Assembly: GCF_002174125.1 (NCBI RefSeq)
Contig: NZ_NEXX01000005.1
Coordinates: 186,001 to 250,000, forward strand
Source of the DNA: Acinetobacter populi
Lineage (GTDB): Bacteria > Pseudomonadota > Gammaproteobacteria > Pseudomonadales > Moraxellaceae
Length of the DNA stretch: 64,000 bases
Reading direction: 5' to 3'
Shown here: piece by piece, positions 1 to 7,837 of the stretch
Numbering within the stretch: position 1 is the stretch's first letter
How the letters are laid out: each line of letters opens with the position of its first letter
The notes under the pieces: model-generated
Seen by the model: the letters and a program-made list of their open reading frames with translations, nothing else
The model's database searches: none
Told to the model about the DNA's origin: nothing
Program-made: the position numbers and the translations under genes

Positions 1-224
1 AAAGGTGTTAAAAAACCATTGATAAACAGACTAATATGAAATTGACGCTGACTATCTGGCAACACAAAATCCAGCAATTGCGCCCGCATATCCTGACAAT
101 AGTCTATTAATTGTGGTACTTCAATTTCGATATACCATAAGGCAAAATACTGCCGTCCCCGATGCCATTCCGGATAATCTCTATTTTCCAGCGCCACTAC
201 GGGACGATTTGCCTGAATAAACAC
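1..224 (-). CDS. 2'-5' RNA ligase-like protein, partial (3' end off the window)
   Basis: An open minus-strand frame of 74 codons runs off the left edge. It begins at a GTG (224) a few codons after an in-frame TAA at 243-245. The visible protein contains ENRDYPEWHRG and ends near QFHISLFINGF. The H-x-S motif in a hydrophobic strand resembles the first HxT/S motif of the 2H phosphodiesterase / 2'-5' RNA ligase superfamily, whose second motif would lie outside the window. It is divergent from the lytic transglycosylase gene. Family membership rests on one motif, so the call is tentative. The GTG start has only a weak ribosome-binding sequence. Confidence 0.55.
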   Translation of the reverse strand, partial: MFIQANRPVVALENRDYPEWHRGRQYFALWYIEIEVPQLIDYCQDMRAQLLDFVLPDSQRQFHISLFINGFLTP

Positions 225-391
225 ATGCGTACTCTTAAGGTTTTAACTAATCATGTTTTAACTAAAAATGCCAAGCAAAAATTTATGATGATATACCCAT
301 ATAGACGATTTTTTACCAAAATGGCTCTGAAAACCGTGGAAATTGATGCTATGGTAAATCATAAATGATATTTAAAACTTTAGGGAAATCT

Positions 392-1675
392 ATGCGTTAT
401 TCTACATTGTTGATCGCACTACCCATCTGCATTTCACAAGCACATGCGGAATTGGTCATTAATGGTCAACCCGCCAGCACTAGTACTGCTGTGACCACCT
501 CCAATACCAGCAATCCTAGCAGCTATTCACCAAGCAATAATTTTAATCAATGTATTGCCAATCTGCGCTCAAATGCGATTGCAGCAGGGGTGTCCGCCAG
601 CACCTATGATCGTTATACGCAAAATCTAACGCCAGATTATTCAGTTATCGAGAAACTGAACTATCAGCCTGAATTTAAAACTGATCTATGGGATTATCTA
701 TCTGGTCTGGTCGATGATGAACGGGTTCAGGAAGGACAACAAAAAATTACCCAATATCGTGATGTGCTGAACCGAGCATCAGCACAATATGGTGTTCCGG
801 TAGAAACCATTGTTGCCGTATGGGGTGTAGAAAGTAATTTTGGTAATATTTCCGGTAAATATCCCTTATTACAGGCTTTGGGCACTTTAAGTTGTGAAGG
901 GCGTCGTCAGTCGTATTTCCGTGGTGAATTTTTTGCCACCATGCGGATCTTGCAGCGCGGCGACCTCACAGAAGATCAATTGAAAGGTTCATGGGCAGGC
1001 GCCTTTGGTCATACCCAGTTTATGCCATCAACCTATGAGCGACTTGCGGTTGATTTTGATGGCGATGGACGTCGTGATCTGGTGTCCAGTGTATCCGATG
1101 CACTGGCTTCCACTGCCAACTTCCTAAAACGAGGAGGGTGGCAAACCGGTATGCCGTGGGGCTTTGAGGTACAAGCACCAAGTAATGTCATGGCTTCTGG
1201 TCGTACCAATAAAATTGCTTTGGGGACATGGGCGAGTCGTGGCGTTACCCGTATGGATGGATCGGCTGTGATTCAAGGTAATTTAAGCAGCAGCACACCG
1301 GCTGCATTACTTGCACCGGCGGGTGCCAATGGACCAAAATTCCTCGTATTTAAAAACTTTGATGCCATCTATGGCTACAACGCTGCCGAAAGCTATGCCT
1401 TGGCGATTGCCTTATTGTCTGATCGTTTACAAGGTAAGCCGGGGATTATTGCCAGTTGGCCAACCGATGATCCCGGAACGTCCCGTGCAGAACGCCGTGA
1501 ATTACAAACGTTATTACTGCAACGTGGTCATGATATTGGCGATGTCGATGGTTTAATTGGTGATAAAAGCCGTGAAGCAATTCGGGTTGAACAGCAACGT
1601 CTCGGTTTTGCTCAAACAGGACGGGCAGGGCAACAAATTCTCAGGGCATTACGTGCCGAACAATTGATGAAATAA
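392..1675 (+). CDS. Lytic murein transglycosylase, MltB-like (SLT_2) with C-terminal peptidoglycan-binding domain
   Basis: Cleaves the MurNAc-GlcNAc bond of peptidoglycan with 1,6-anhydro ring formation, in the periplasm. The ATG at 392 is preferred over 365. It follows AGGGAAA at a good distance and opens directly with a signal peptide ending near SQAHA. The putative catalytic Glu is in VWGVESNFG (about residue 147 of 427), followed by GAFGHTQFMPSTY, typical of MltB. The last ~65 residues (from RRELQTLLLQRGHDIG) form a PG_binding_1 domain. There is no lipobox, so it is probably soluble or loosely bound rather than a lipoprotein as in E. coli MltB. A terminator follows at 1689-1718. Family is secure; the exact physiological role is not. 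Confidence 0.9.
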   Translation: MRYSTLLIALPICISQAHAELVINGQPASTSTAVTTSNTSNPSSYSPSNNFNQCIANLRSNAIAAGVSASTYDRYTQNLTPDYSVIEKLNYQPEFKTDLWDYLSGLVDDERVQEGQQKITQYRDVLNRASAQYGVPVETIVAVWGVESNFGNISGKYPLLQALGTLSCEGRRQSYFRGEFFATMRILQRGDLTEDQLKGSWAGAFGHTQFMPSTYERLAVDFDGDGRRDLVSSVSDALASTANFLKRGGWQTGMPWGFEVQAPSNVMASGRTNKIALGTWASRGVTRMDGSAVIQGNLSSSTPAALLAPAGANGPKFLVFKNFDAIYGYNAAESYALAIALLSDRLQGKPGIIASWPTDDPGTSRAERRELQTLLLQRGHDIGDVDGLIGDKSREAIRVEQQRLGFAQTGRAGQQILRALRAEQLMK

Positions 1676-1688
1676 ACTTTTTTGAACG

Positions 1689-1724
1689 AAAGACTTGTTC
1701 ACAATTGGGCAAGTCTTTGTAATC
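1689..1724 (+). terminator. Terminator of the lytic transglycosylase gene
   Basis: AAAGACTTG (1689-1697) pairs perfectly with CAAGTCTTT (1710-1718) around a 12-nt loop, 14 bases after the stop codon. The T-run is short (TTTGT), so termination may be incomplete. A second weaker stem-loop, TAGCAG/CTGCTA at 1764-1780 followed by GGTCTTTTT, may back it up. Confidence 0.55.
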
Positions 1725-1813
1725 ACAGTAAAAACATTTTGTTTTTCCAAAAATGCAATTTCATAGCAGAAAAGCTGCTAGGTCTTTTTAATAAGTATTA
1801 CAAATTTACTTAT

Positions 1814-1842
1814 TTCCCATCTGCAATATCCAGCACTATAGT
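1814..1842 (+). promoter_or_regulatory. Candidate promoter of the small ORF unit
   Basis: TTCCCA (1814-1819) and TATAGT (1837-1842) are spaced by 17 bp, matching 4/6 and 5/6 positions of the sigma-70 consensus. It lies just upstream of a 30-codon ORF and a strong terminator, which is why it is listed. Confidence 0.35.
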
Positions 1843-1876
1843 AGAAATACAGGAGATTGACAGGTGAGATATAAAC

Positions 1877-1969
1877 ATGACCTTCAAAAGTATTCGATAT
1901 AACCGTGGTGATCTGGCATGTATGACCAGATCTACATTTGGCGGCGCATATAATAATAATTCGATGTAG
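1877..1969 (+). CDS. Putative 30-residue peptide, unknown function
   Basis: ATG at 1877 is preceded by AGGTGAG (a usable ribosome-binding sequence about 9 nt away) and the frame closes at TAG 1967-1969. The peptide begins MTFKSIRYNRGDLAC and ends TFGGAYNNNSM. It has one Cys, several Arg/Lys and no membrane segment. It is enclosed by its own candidate promoter (1814-1842) and a strong rho-independent terminator (1979-2023), so the ~180-nt unit looks like an independent transcript. I recognise no family, and no modification or export genes lie beside it. The unit could instead be a small RNA whose ORF is accidental. Confidence 0.35.
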   Translation: MTFKSIRYNRGDLACMTRSTFGGAYNNNSM

Positions 1970-1978
1970 TGCAATATT

Positions 1979-2023
1979 TATCGTGAATTAGTTTTTGATC
2001 TTCTCTGATTCACGATATTTTTT
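1979..2023 (+). terminator. Strong rho-independent terminator of the small ORF unit
   Basis: TATCGTGAAT (1979-1988) pairs perfectly with ATTCACGATA (2008-2017), followed by six T residues (2018-2023). It does not abut any long gene on the plus strand, which argues for a separate short transcript ending here. Confidence 0.75.
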
Positions 2024-2130
2024 AAATATAAAAATGACTTATAACCAGAACAATACATCGCCACTTTAAAGAAAAAGACTATAACAGCTTAAAAAAATAA
2101 AACCAAAAATAACCACTGATAAGAACAACA

Positions 2131-2160
2131 ATGCCCTGAATATTCAGGGCATTTTATTTT
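2131..2160. terminator. Palindromic terminator downstream of erpA
   Basis: ATGCCCTGAA and TTCAGGGCAT (2131-2152) form a perfect stem, followed on the plus strand by TTTATTTT. On the minus strand it lies about 20 nt after the erpA stop with a weaker T-rich tail, so it could act in both directions. Confidence 0.6.
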
Positions 2161-2170
2161 CTGGCATACA

Positions 2171-2506
2171 TTACACCGAGAATGAAGAACCGCAACCACA
2201 AGTTGTTGTCGCATTTGGATTTTGTACCACAAAGCGGGAACCTTCCAGTCCTTCGAGATAATCAACGGTTGAACCCACTAGATATTGATAACTTAATGAA
2301 TCTACAACCATTTTAACATCGCCATTTTCAAATTCAGCATCATCTTCATTGACACTTTCGGCAAAGTTAAAACCATAGGAAAATCCCGAACAACCGCCGC
2401 CAGTAACATAGACACGCAACATTAAATTTGGATTGCCTTCGCTGTCTCTGAGCTGACGTACTTTTTTTGCAGCATTGTCGGTCAAATTTAAGGCTTGGGC
2501 AGTCAT
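2171..2506 (-). CDS. erpA: Iron-sulfur cluster insertion protein ErpA
   Basis: A-type carrier that delivers Fe-S clusters to apo-proteins in the cytoplasm. The three conserved cysteines are visible: one in GGGCSGF and two in TTCGCGSSF at the C-terminus. The 111-residue length is normal for ErpA. The ATG at 2506 is chosen over an in-frame GTG at 2518 because GGTGGAAA lies 6-8 nt upstream of it and the protein then starts [10 protein letters not shown]. It is monocistronic between a terminator and the AdeT-like gene. ErpA is preferred over IscA because no isc genes are near and the N-terminal region is ErpA-like; a general A-type carrier remains possible. Confidence 0.88.
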   Translation of the reverse strand: MTAQALNLTDNAAKKVRQLRDSEGNPNLMLRVYVTGGGCSGFSYGFNFAESVNEDDAEFENGDVKMVVDSLSYQYLVGSTVDYLEGLEGSRFVVQNPNATTTCGCGSSFSV

Positions 2507-2589
2507 AACGATTTCCACCAGTAAAGAATTAGACGAATAAGTGTAGCATACTCCATATGAGGTCGATATTCTAAATTACAAGTTGGCAA

Positions 2590-3603
2590 TTACTTTTTTG
2601 AATATTGCTCATCAGGCAAAGTACATTCAAAATTCTGACGGTTTTCTGCACAGCGTGCCCGCCATAATAATTCCATCATTTTTTGATTATAAATACCTTC
2701 TTTGGTTAAATAAATGCGTGCTTCCCGCATCATTTTTTGATAGCCGACCTTATCGCCTTCGGGTACGTTCATCCAGTATTTGGCAGGGATATCCTGCTTC
2801 ATTTTATCCAAAATCCCAAAGGCACGTGGCAATTGTCCCTTAATCCATGTTCTGGATTTTTGACCAAAGCCAGCAGGAAATTTGGCACTATGAATAATTA
2901 AGTTACCAGATACTTGCAAAATCGGATAATTTACAATTGCCCCCTTGCTACCCAGCCCCTTATATAATTCCAGCGGGCGAAATACCGCAGCAGGCGCACC
3001 AATAATATCGACCTGTCCATTATTAAATTTTGAGCCAAAATTGGTCACATCGGCAGATACTGCTTGCGCGCCAATCTGTTGAACCAGCTTTTTTTGCGCT
3101 GTATCATAATCCAAAATGGCAATTTTCTTTCCTGCCGCTTTCGCTACAGTATTAATATTACGATCGTTAACAAAGAGATAAGCATCACCAACTGGAACAA
3201 TGCCCACAATTTCATAAGCGCCATTTTTCATGTCGCTCGCAAATCGTGGATCTGCCAATGTTTGCATCACTTTCACAGCCAGCTTTAAATCAGGCAAAGC
3301 ACCAATCGCATCAATTGAACCGACAAACGAATTAAATTGTCGCCCCCGCATACCTGTGATACTGGCACCCTCACATTTTCCCGCTTTAAAATCTTCTGTT
3401 AAAACCCGTTCATCGGTATAGGCTTTCAGCTCAAGATCTGTTCCCCATTGTTTGGCGGCAAGTTGATAATCTTTCATCAGGGCATAGACATCACCCTGCG
3501 TCCCAACCAGATCAAATACACAAAATGTCTGCTTTGCCTGTACTGTGCTGCTCAATGCAGTTAATGCAAACACGGTACTGATTAACGTGTTAATTTTTTT
3601 CAT
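2590..3603 (-). CDS. AdeT1/2-family periplasmic solute-binding-like protein
   Basis: The 337-residue protein begins with a signal peptide (about residues 1-23, ending STVQA). The mature part resembles a type II periplasmic binding fold of the AdeT1_2 family, first reported in Acinetobacter as 'RND efflux' AdeT although no transporter segments are present. No membrane helices are seen after the signal. Paired cysteines near the C-terminus (RARCAENRQNFEC) are shared with the partial gene at 63896-64000, a paralogue. The ligand is unknown; an efflux role is not supported by the sequence. A 10-bp inverted repeat lies upstream (3697-3735). Confidence 0.75.
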   Translation of the reverse strand: MKKINTLISTVFALTALSSTVQAKQTFCVFDLVGTQGDVYALMKDYQLAAKQWGTDLELKAYTDERVLTEDFKAGKCEGASITGMRGRQFNSFVGSIDAIGALPDLKLAVKVMQTLADPRFASDMKNGAYEIVGIVPVGDAYLFVNDRNINTVAKAAGKKIAILDYDTAQKKLVQQIGAQAVSADVTNFGSKFNNGQVDIIGAPAAVFRPLELYKGLGSKGAIVNYPILQVSGNLIIHSAKFPAGFGQKSRTWIKGQLPRAFGILDKMKQDIPAKYWMNVPEGDKVGYQKMMREARIYLTKEGIYNQKMMELLWRARCAENRQNFECTLPDEQYSKK

Positions 3604-3696
3604 TGTACTGCCTCATTATGATTATTGAAGGGCACTTATCCTTTGTGCCCAAACACCATGTATCGTGACAGTATAGAAAGAGGGAGCTCAATATAA

Positions 3697-3735
3697 ATTG
3701 GTCATAATGACTAGTGTTATCAAAATATGACCAAT
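3697..3735. repeat. Inverted repeat upstream of the AdeT-like gene
   Basis: ATTGGTCATA (3697-3706) and TATGACCAAT (3726-3735) are perfect 10-bp arms with a 19-bp spacer. It lies between the 3' end of the FMN reductase gene and the start of the AdeT-like gene. There is no T-run, so an operator is at least as likely as a terminator. Confidence 0.4.
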
Positions 3736-3761
3736 CTATCTATGGCATCATTTTTTAAAAT

Positions 3762-4310
3762 TTATTTTAATTTTTGCGCAAGCTCTACCAGTTGTGCAGC
3801 AATCGATACTAAAAGTTTTTGTTCAAACTCATTACCCACAAATTTTTGTGCTTTGGTACGGGCAAAAATATCACGAATTTCTAGGCTAAGATTGCTGTCA
3901 ATTAAACCCAATTGCACCGTCACTGCACGTAAATGCTCAATCGAACGTGCACCATTGCTCGATCCATAACTTGCAAAAGCAACAGCTTTGTTTTTCCATT
4001 CTGTACCCAGATAATCCAGTGCATTTTTAAGGGCAGGTGAGTAACCATGATTATATTCCGGACTAATCAGAATATAGGCATCTGCTTCCAGAATTTTTTC
4101 TGACCATTTTTGCTGTAGGGGATCGGAATAATTTCTGTTTAACGCCAATGGCGATGCTCCGGTATAGATCGGCAAGTTCCATTGTTTTAAATCTACCAGT
4201 TCTATCTCTGCCTGATTAAAATCAGCCAAAGCCTGTTGCATCCATTCTGCCACCTGAATGGCAACCCGACCTTCACGCACGCTACCCACAATAATTTGTA
4301 TTTTCATCAT
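3762..4310 (-). CDS. NADPH-dependent FMN reductase family protein
   Basis: A 182-residue flavodoxin-fold protein of the NADPH-dependent FMN reductase (SsuE/azoreductase-like) family. Visible signatures are the N-terminal flavin phosphate loop IIVGSVREGR and the SPEYNHGYSPALKNALDYL segment that contacts the flavin ring. It probably reduces FMN or quinones with NAD(P)H in the cytoplasm. It stands alone, with no electron-accepting partner next to it. It is distinct from the MsuE-like reductase at 16916-17644. The physiological substrate cannot be told from the sequence. Confidence 0.82.
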   Translation of the reverse strand: MMKIQIIVGSVREGRVAIQVAEWMQQALADFNQAEIELVDLKQWNLPIYTGASPLALNRNYSDPLQQKWSEKILEADAYILISPEYNHGYSPALKNALDYLGTEWKNKAVAFASYGSSNGARSIEHLRAVTVQLGLIDSNLSLEIRDIFARTKAQKFVGNEFEQKLLVSIAAQLVELAQKLK

Positions 4311-4503
4311 TGTTCCTAATTTACTATTTTAACCGTCTTTTACTATAAAGATTTACACTGCGTTATTAAGCAATTTCTTTGTAGCAAATATGTTTTTACC
4401 GCTAACTTTGATAATATTGTTCAAAGAATTACATCGAATACTGTGCATTACTTTAAAATATCTACACGATAAAATTTTAAGGTCCCATTGATATAAAATC
4501 GCC

Positions 4504-5688
4504 CTAACGACTAGGGAAACCATATTGATTAGAACTCAACGTAATACATCCAGCCAATATAATCAGACCAAATATTACCCATGGAAAAATATTGGCGCCT
4601 GATGTCAGCAACAATATCCCACCAATAATACCACCACCTGCAATTGCACTATTCCAAACAGTCACCAGTACCGACTGAGCAATATCGGCATGAGAATCCG
4701 CAGCATTCGCCAATGCAGTTTGTAATAAAGTTGCTGCTCCCCCAAAAGTTAAGCCCCACACTGCGATTGCAAGATATACAATGATCGGTTGCAACATTGC
4801 AACACCCAGAATAACAGCTGCCAAAGCAAAACCCATCAGACTCAGCAATACCAAATGACGGAGTCTTTGATCTATCCATACTCCCGTTATCAATATCCCT
4901 GCAAACGATGCAACACCAAAAATCAGGAGAATTAAATCGACCTGATCCACCAATCCAAGTGGCACCAAAAAAGGCATGATGTAAGTATATAAAATATTAT
5001 GTGCAAGTACCCATAATCCAACCACCAGCAAGACTGGCATAATCCCCGGAATAGACATTACTCGTAGTATAGATATACGATTCTCAATCTTTTGTCCGGA
5101 AAAATCAGGAACTTTTATCCAGATCCAGATCAGCACCAACAATGCCATCAGTGAAATGATGACAAAGGTAACACGCCAGCCTAATACACCACTCAATAAT
5201 GTACCTAATGGGACGCCTAATGATAATGCCAAGGGGGCTCCTATCCCAGCTATCGCTAGAGCACGACCTTTGAGTGAATCAACCACCAGACGTCTAGCAT
5301 AACCGGCCAACATTCCCCAAATCAGACCTACAGCCATTCCTGCGAGAAAACGTGTAATCAAGGCGATGCTATAACTGGTGGTCAACGCCGTAATCATGTT
5401 AAAAACCAGCATCGCAGATAAAGCTGTCATTAACAATGGACGACGTCTCCAACCTTGTGTGGCAGCGGTCAATGGAATCGCTGCGACCAAAGAACCAATG
5501 GCATACAATGTCACAAACTGTCCAGCCAGAGTTTCTGATATGCCCATATCATCACTGATGTGTAACAACATACCTGCGGGTATAGTTTCAACCAGTAATG
5601 CCAAAAACCCTGTCATTGCTAAAGCAAGCAAAGCTGCGATTGGCAGCCGTTCAGCCGCTTGATCAGGACAAATCTGTGTTACAGCCAT
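4504..5688 (-). CDS. MFS transporter, AraJ-like
   Basis: About 394 residues with roughly 12 hydrophobic segments, typical of the major facilitator family. The segment GQFVTLYAIGSLVAAIPL and the following WRRRPLL (loop 2-3) resemble AraJ/PbuE-type sugar or drug exporters. The ATG at 5688 is selected because AGGAG lies 8 nt upstream; the longer reading from 5718 has no such site. It is divergent from a LysR regulator, a common arrangement in which the regulator controls the transporter. The substrate is unknown. Confidence 0.82.
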   Translation of the reverse strand: MAVTQICPDQAAERLPIAALLALAMTGFLALLVETIPAGMLLHISDDMGISETLAGQFVTLYAIGSLVAAIPLTAATQGWRRRPLLMTALSAMLVFNMITALTTSYSIALITRFLAGMAVGLIWGMLAGYARRLVVDSLKGRALAIAGIGAPLALSLGVPLGTLLSGVLGWRVTFVIISLMALLVLIWIWIKVPDFSGQKIENRISILRVMSIPGIMPVLLVVGLWVLAHNILYTYIMPFLVPLGLVDQVDLILLIFGVASFAGILITGVWIDQRLRHLVLLSLMGFALAAVILGVAMLQPIIVYLAIAVWGLTFGGAATLLQTALANAADSHADIAQSVLVTVWNSAIAGGGIIGGILLLTSGANIFPWVIFGLIILAGCITLSSNQYGFPSR

Positions 5689-5794
5689 ATTTTTTTCTCC
5701 TCTCATCGTATACAACACTGTCGCAAAATTAGCGGGTCGCTATAGTGTGATGAATAGAGAATCATTGAAAAATAGGCTATAGTTCTTAACATTC

Positions 5795-5810
5795 ATGACT
5801 TTTTTGTCAT
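5795..5810. promoter_or_regulatory. Candidate LysR-type operator in the MFS/LysR divergent region
   Basis: ATGAC-TTTTTT-GTCAT is a perfect inverted repeat (arms 5795-5799 and 5806-5810) 17 bp upstream of the LysR start. LysR regulators commonly bind imperfect dyads in the divergent spacer. The assignment is inference from position and symmetry. Confidence 0.4.
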
Positions 5811-5826
5811 CAATCAGGGCAAATAT

Positions 5827-6711
5827 ATGGATAATTTAGGCGCCTTACATGTATTTGTGAGTGCAGCAGAAAATCGTAGTTTTACTCTAGCAGGACAGCA
5901 ACTTGGTATTTCATCATCTGCGGTGAGTAAGGCCATTGTACGGTTGGAAACCAGACTAAAAGTGCGACTCTTTCATCGTTCTACTCGCAGTATCAATCTA
6001 ACGCCTGAAGGTTCAATTTTTTTAGCACGTTGTCGCCGTATTTTTTGTGAAATTGAAGCAGCGGAAATAGAGCTTTTACATATGCAAAGCTTACCTCAAG
6101 GAAAATTACGCATCAGTTTGCCTTCAATCGGTACATTATTTATGCCAAAGCTCGGAAATTTTAAGCGCTGTTATCCAGATATTGAATTAGATATTGATTA
6201 TTCTGATCGCTTAGTTGATGTCATTGAAGAAGGATTCGATGTCGTGATTCGTACAGGTAAACCGCACGATTCACGATTGACGATGCGCCATCTTGGATCC
6301 TGCCGTAAGCTACTTGTCGGCGCTCCTGCGTATTTTGAACGAGTAGGCAAGCCCATTACACCACAAGACCTTAGGCAACATGCTTGTTTACTCTATCGTT
6401 TTCCTAGTACCGGCAAATTGGATGTTTGGTCATTTTTAAATATGCCAGATACAGCGCCTCTCGAACTTTCTGTAAGCATGGTCACCAATACCTTAGACCC
6501 TCAAGTTTGCTTTGCAGAACAGGGATTAGGTATTGCCTATGTACCAGAAATTGCTGTACAGCGACAATTACAAGAAGCTAAGCTTATCAGCATCCTTGAT
6601 GACTACAACGATCAGTGTATTGATTTTCATGTGCTTTGGCCATCAAGTCGTCATTTATCACCAAAAATTCGCATATTTGTGGACTTTGTCAGTAAGCACT
6701 TATTGTCATGA
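5827..6711 (+). CDS. LysR-family transcriptional regulator
   Basis: A 294-residue protein with the LysR layout. The N-terminal winged helix-turn-helix spans about residues 1-60 (FTLAGQQLGISSSAVSKAI, then RLFHRSTRSINLTPEG). A substrate-binding domain of about 200 residues follows. GGGC-type ribosome-binding sequence (CAGGGC) precedes the ATG. Divergent transcription from the MFS gene suggests it controls that exporter and itself, probably through the dyad at 5795-5810. The inducer is unknown. It converges on fkpB. Confidence 0.9.
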   Translation: MDNLGALHVFVSAAENRSFTLAGQQLGISSSAVSKAIVRLETRLKVRLFHRSTRSINLTPEGSIFLARCRRIFCEIEAAEIELLHMQSLPQGKLRISLPSIGTLFMPKLGNFKRCYPDIELDIDYSDRLVDVIEEGFDVVIRTGKPHDSRLTMRHLGSCRKLLVGAPAYFERVGKPITPQDLRQHACLLYRFPSTGKLDVWSFLNMPDTAPLELSVSMVTNTLDPQVCFAEQGLGIAYVPEIAVQRQLQEAKLISILDDYNDQCIDFHVLWPSSRHLSPKIRIFVDFVSKHLLS

Positions 6712-6774
6712 GTCATCACGACCACCGCATTTTTCCACAAAGCAATACACTATGCATGATAAGGGACATACGGG

Positions 6775-7272
6775 TTATAACAATTTAATCCCTTGCTGAC
6801 CTTTAGGCGTTACCTTAAAGATTTCCACCGCAAAGGTAATATTTTTGCCTGCCAAGGGATGATTAAAATCGATCTCGGTAATATCATCACCCACAGTTTT
6901 TACAACACCAAATAAGCTGGATTTGGCCTTGTCTTCAAACTCAATCATCTGCCCAAGCTGGGGACGTTGCTCAAATTTTACTGTATCAAACTTTTGTACA
7001 TTTTCCGGATTCCACGGACCAAACGCATCTTCCGGTGGCAAATGTACAGTACGACGGTCACCTGCGCGTAAACCCATCAGAGCTTTTTCAAACCCTGGCA
7101 ACAAATTACCATCACCAATCACCAGACTTACAGGTTGTTCACGACTCCGAGTATTATCAATTTCGACGCCATCTTCAATCGCAACAGAAAAATGCAGCTC
7201 AACTTTTGCGCCTTCTTCAATGCGGGTTTCGTCATTGGGATTAATGATGTCTAAGATATGTGTTTCAGTCAT
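6775..7272 (-). CDS. fkpB: FKBP-type peptidyl-prolyl isomerase (FkpB/SlpA-like)
   Basis: A 165-residue SlyD/SlpA-type prolyl isomerase catalysing cis-trans isomerisation of X-Pro bonds. The FKBP core is seen as VELHFSVAIEDGVEIDNT and LLPGFEKALMGLRAGDRR, with the insert-in-flap domain around FGPWNPENVQKFD. The true start is MTETHILD at 7272, which overlaps the end of lspA by 8 bp; the longer reading to 7359 would lie entirely in lspA. It is the last gene of ribF-ileS-lspA-fkpB. In E. coli ispH follows; here a convergent LysR gene follows instead. Confidence 0.9.
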   Translation of the reverse strand: MTETHILDIINPNDETRIEEGAKVELHFSVAIEDGVEIDNTRSREQPVSLVIGDGNLLPGFEKALMGLRAGDRRTVHLPPEDAFGPWNPENVQKFDTVKFEQRPQLGQMIEFEDKAKSSLFGVVKTVGDDITEIDFNHPLAGKNITFAVEIFKVTPKGQQGIKLL

Positions 7273-7837
7273 GCTTTGGCTCGGCTGTGATTTGGTGACG
7301 TTTCTTCTCAAGGAAAAACGTATCGATAAGCAGCAAAATCGTACCCAGCGTAATGGCACAATCCGCTAGATTAAATACAGGAAAATTCCAGGTCTGGTAA
7401 TGTACATGCAGGAAATCAATGACCACACCATGTACAGGCTCACCACGATAGTTGACCAATTGTGTGGTTAAACGATCAATCAGATTGCCAACTGCACCGC
7501 CTAAAATCAACGCAATGGCCGCAGGCAACACTCTTAAACTTTTCGGCATACGCAATAGCCAAAAAATAAAAAGTAAGGACACCACACCGGCAAGTGAGGT
7601 AAAGAAATAGCGTTGCCAGCCACCCGCATCGGATAAGAAGCTAAACGCTGCACCCGGATTATAGGCCAGCGTCCAACTAAATACTGGCAATACATTGATG
7701 CTATTACCTTCAAATACCAGTTTTGCCAGTGCAATCTGTTTGGTAATTTGATCCAGCACAATGGTCAGGATTGCCAGTCCCAACCAGATAAAATTATGCG
7801 GATAAATGCGTAACCAGCCTGATGTTTGCTTAGGCAT
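7265..7837 (-). CDS. lspA: Lipoprotein signal peptidase (signal peptidase II)
   Basis: Inner-membrane aspartic protease that removes signal peptides from prolipoproteins. The 190-residue protein has four hydrophobic segments and the conserved blocks NPGAAFSF, GGAVGNLIDR and NLADCAITLG carrying the two catalytic Asp residues. It overlaps ileS by 8 bp upstream and fkpB by 8 bp downstream, which indicates translational coupling. The C-terminal tail (KKRHQITAEPKHD) is cytoplasmic and slightly long. Confidence 0.95.
   Translation of the reverse strand: MPKQTSGWLRIYPHNFIWLGLAILTIVLDQITKQIALAKLVFEGNSINVLPVFSWTLAYNPGAAFSFLSDAGGWQRYFFTSLAGVVSLLFIFWLLRMPKSLRVLPAAIALILGGAVGNLIDRLTTQLVNYRGEPVHGVVIDFLHVHYQTWNFPVFNLADCAITLGTILLLIDTFFLEKKRHQITAEPKHD

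Noticed and set aside
1682..1867. 61-codon plus-strand ORF after the lytic transglycosylase
   Set aside because: It starts inside the terminator hairpin, has no ribosome-binding site and overlaps the promoter of the small ORF unit.
6712..6774. Expectation of ispH after fkpB
   Set aside because: No ispH reading frame exists here; gene order differs between lineages, so its absence is not by itself notable.
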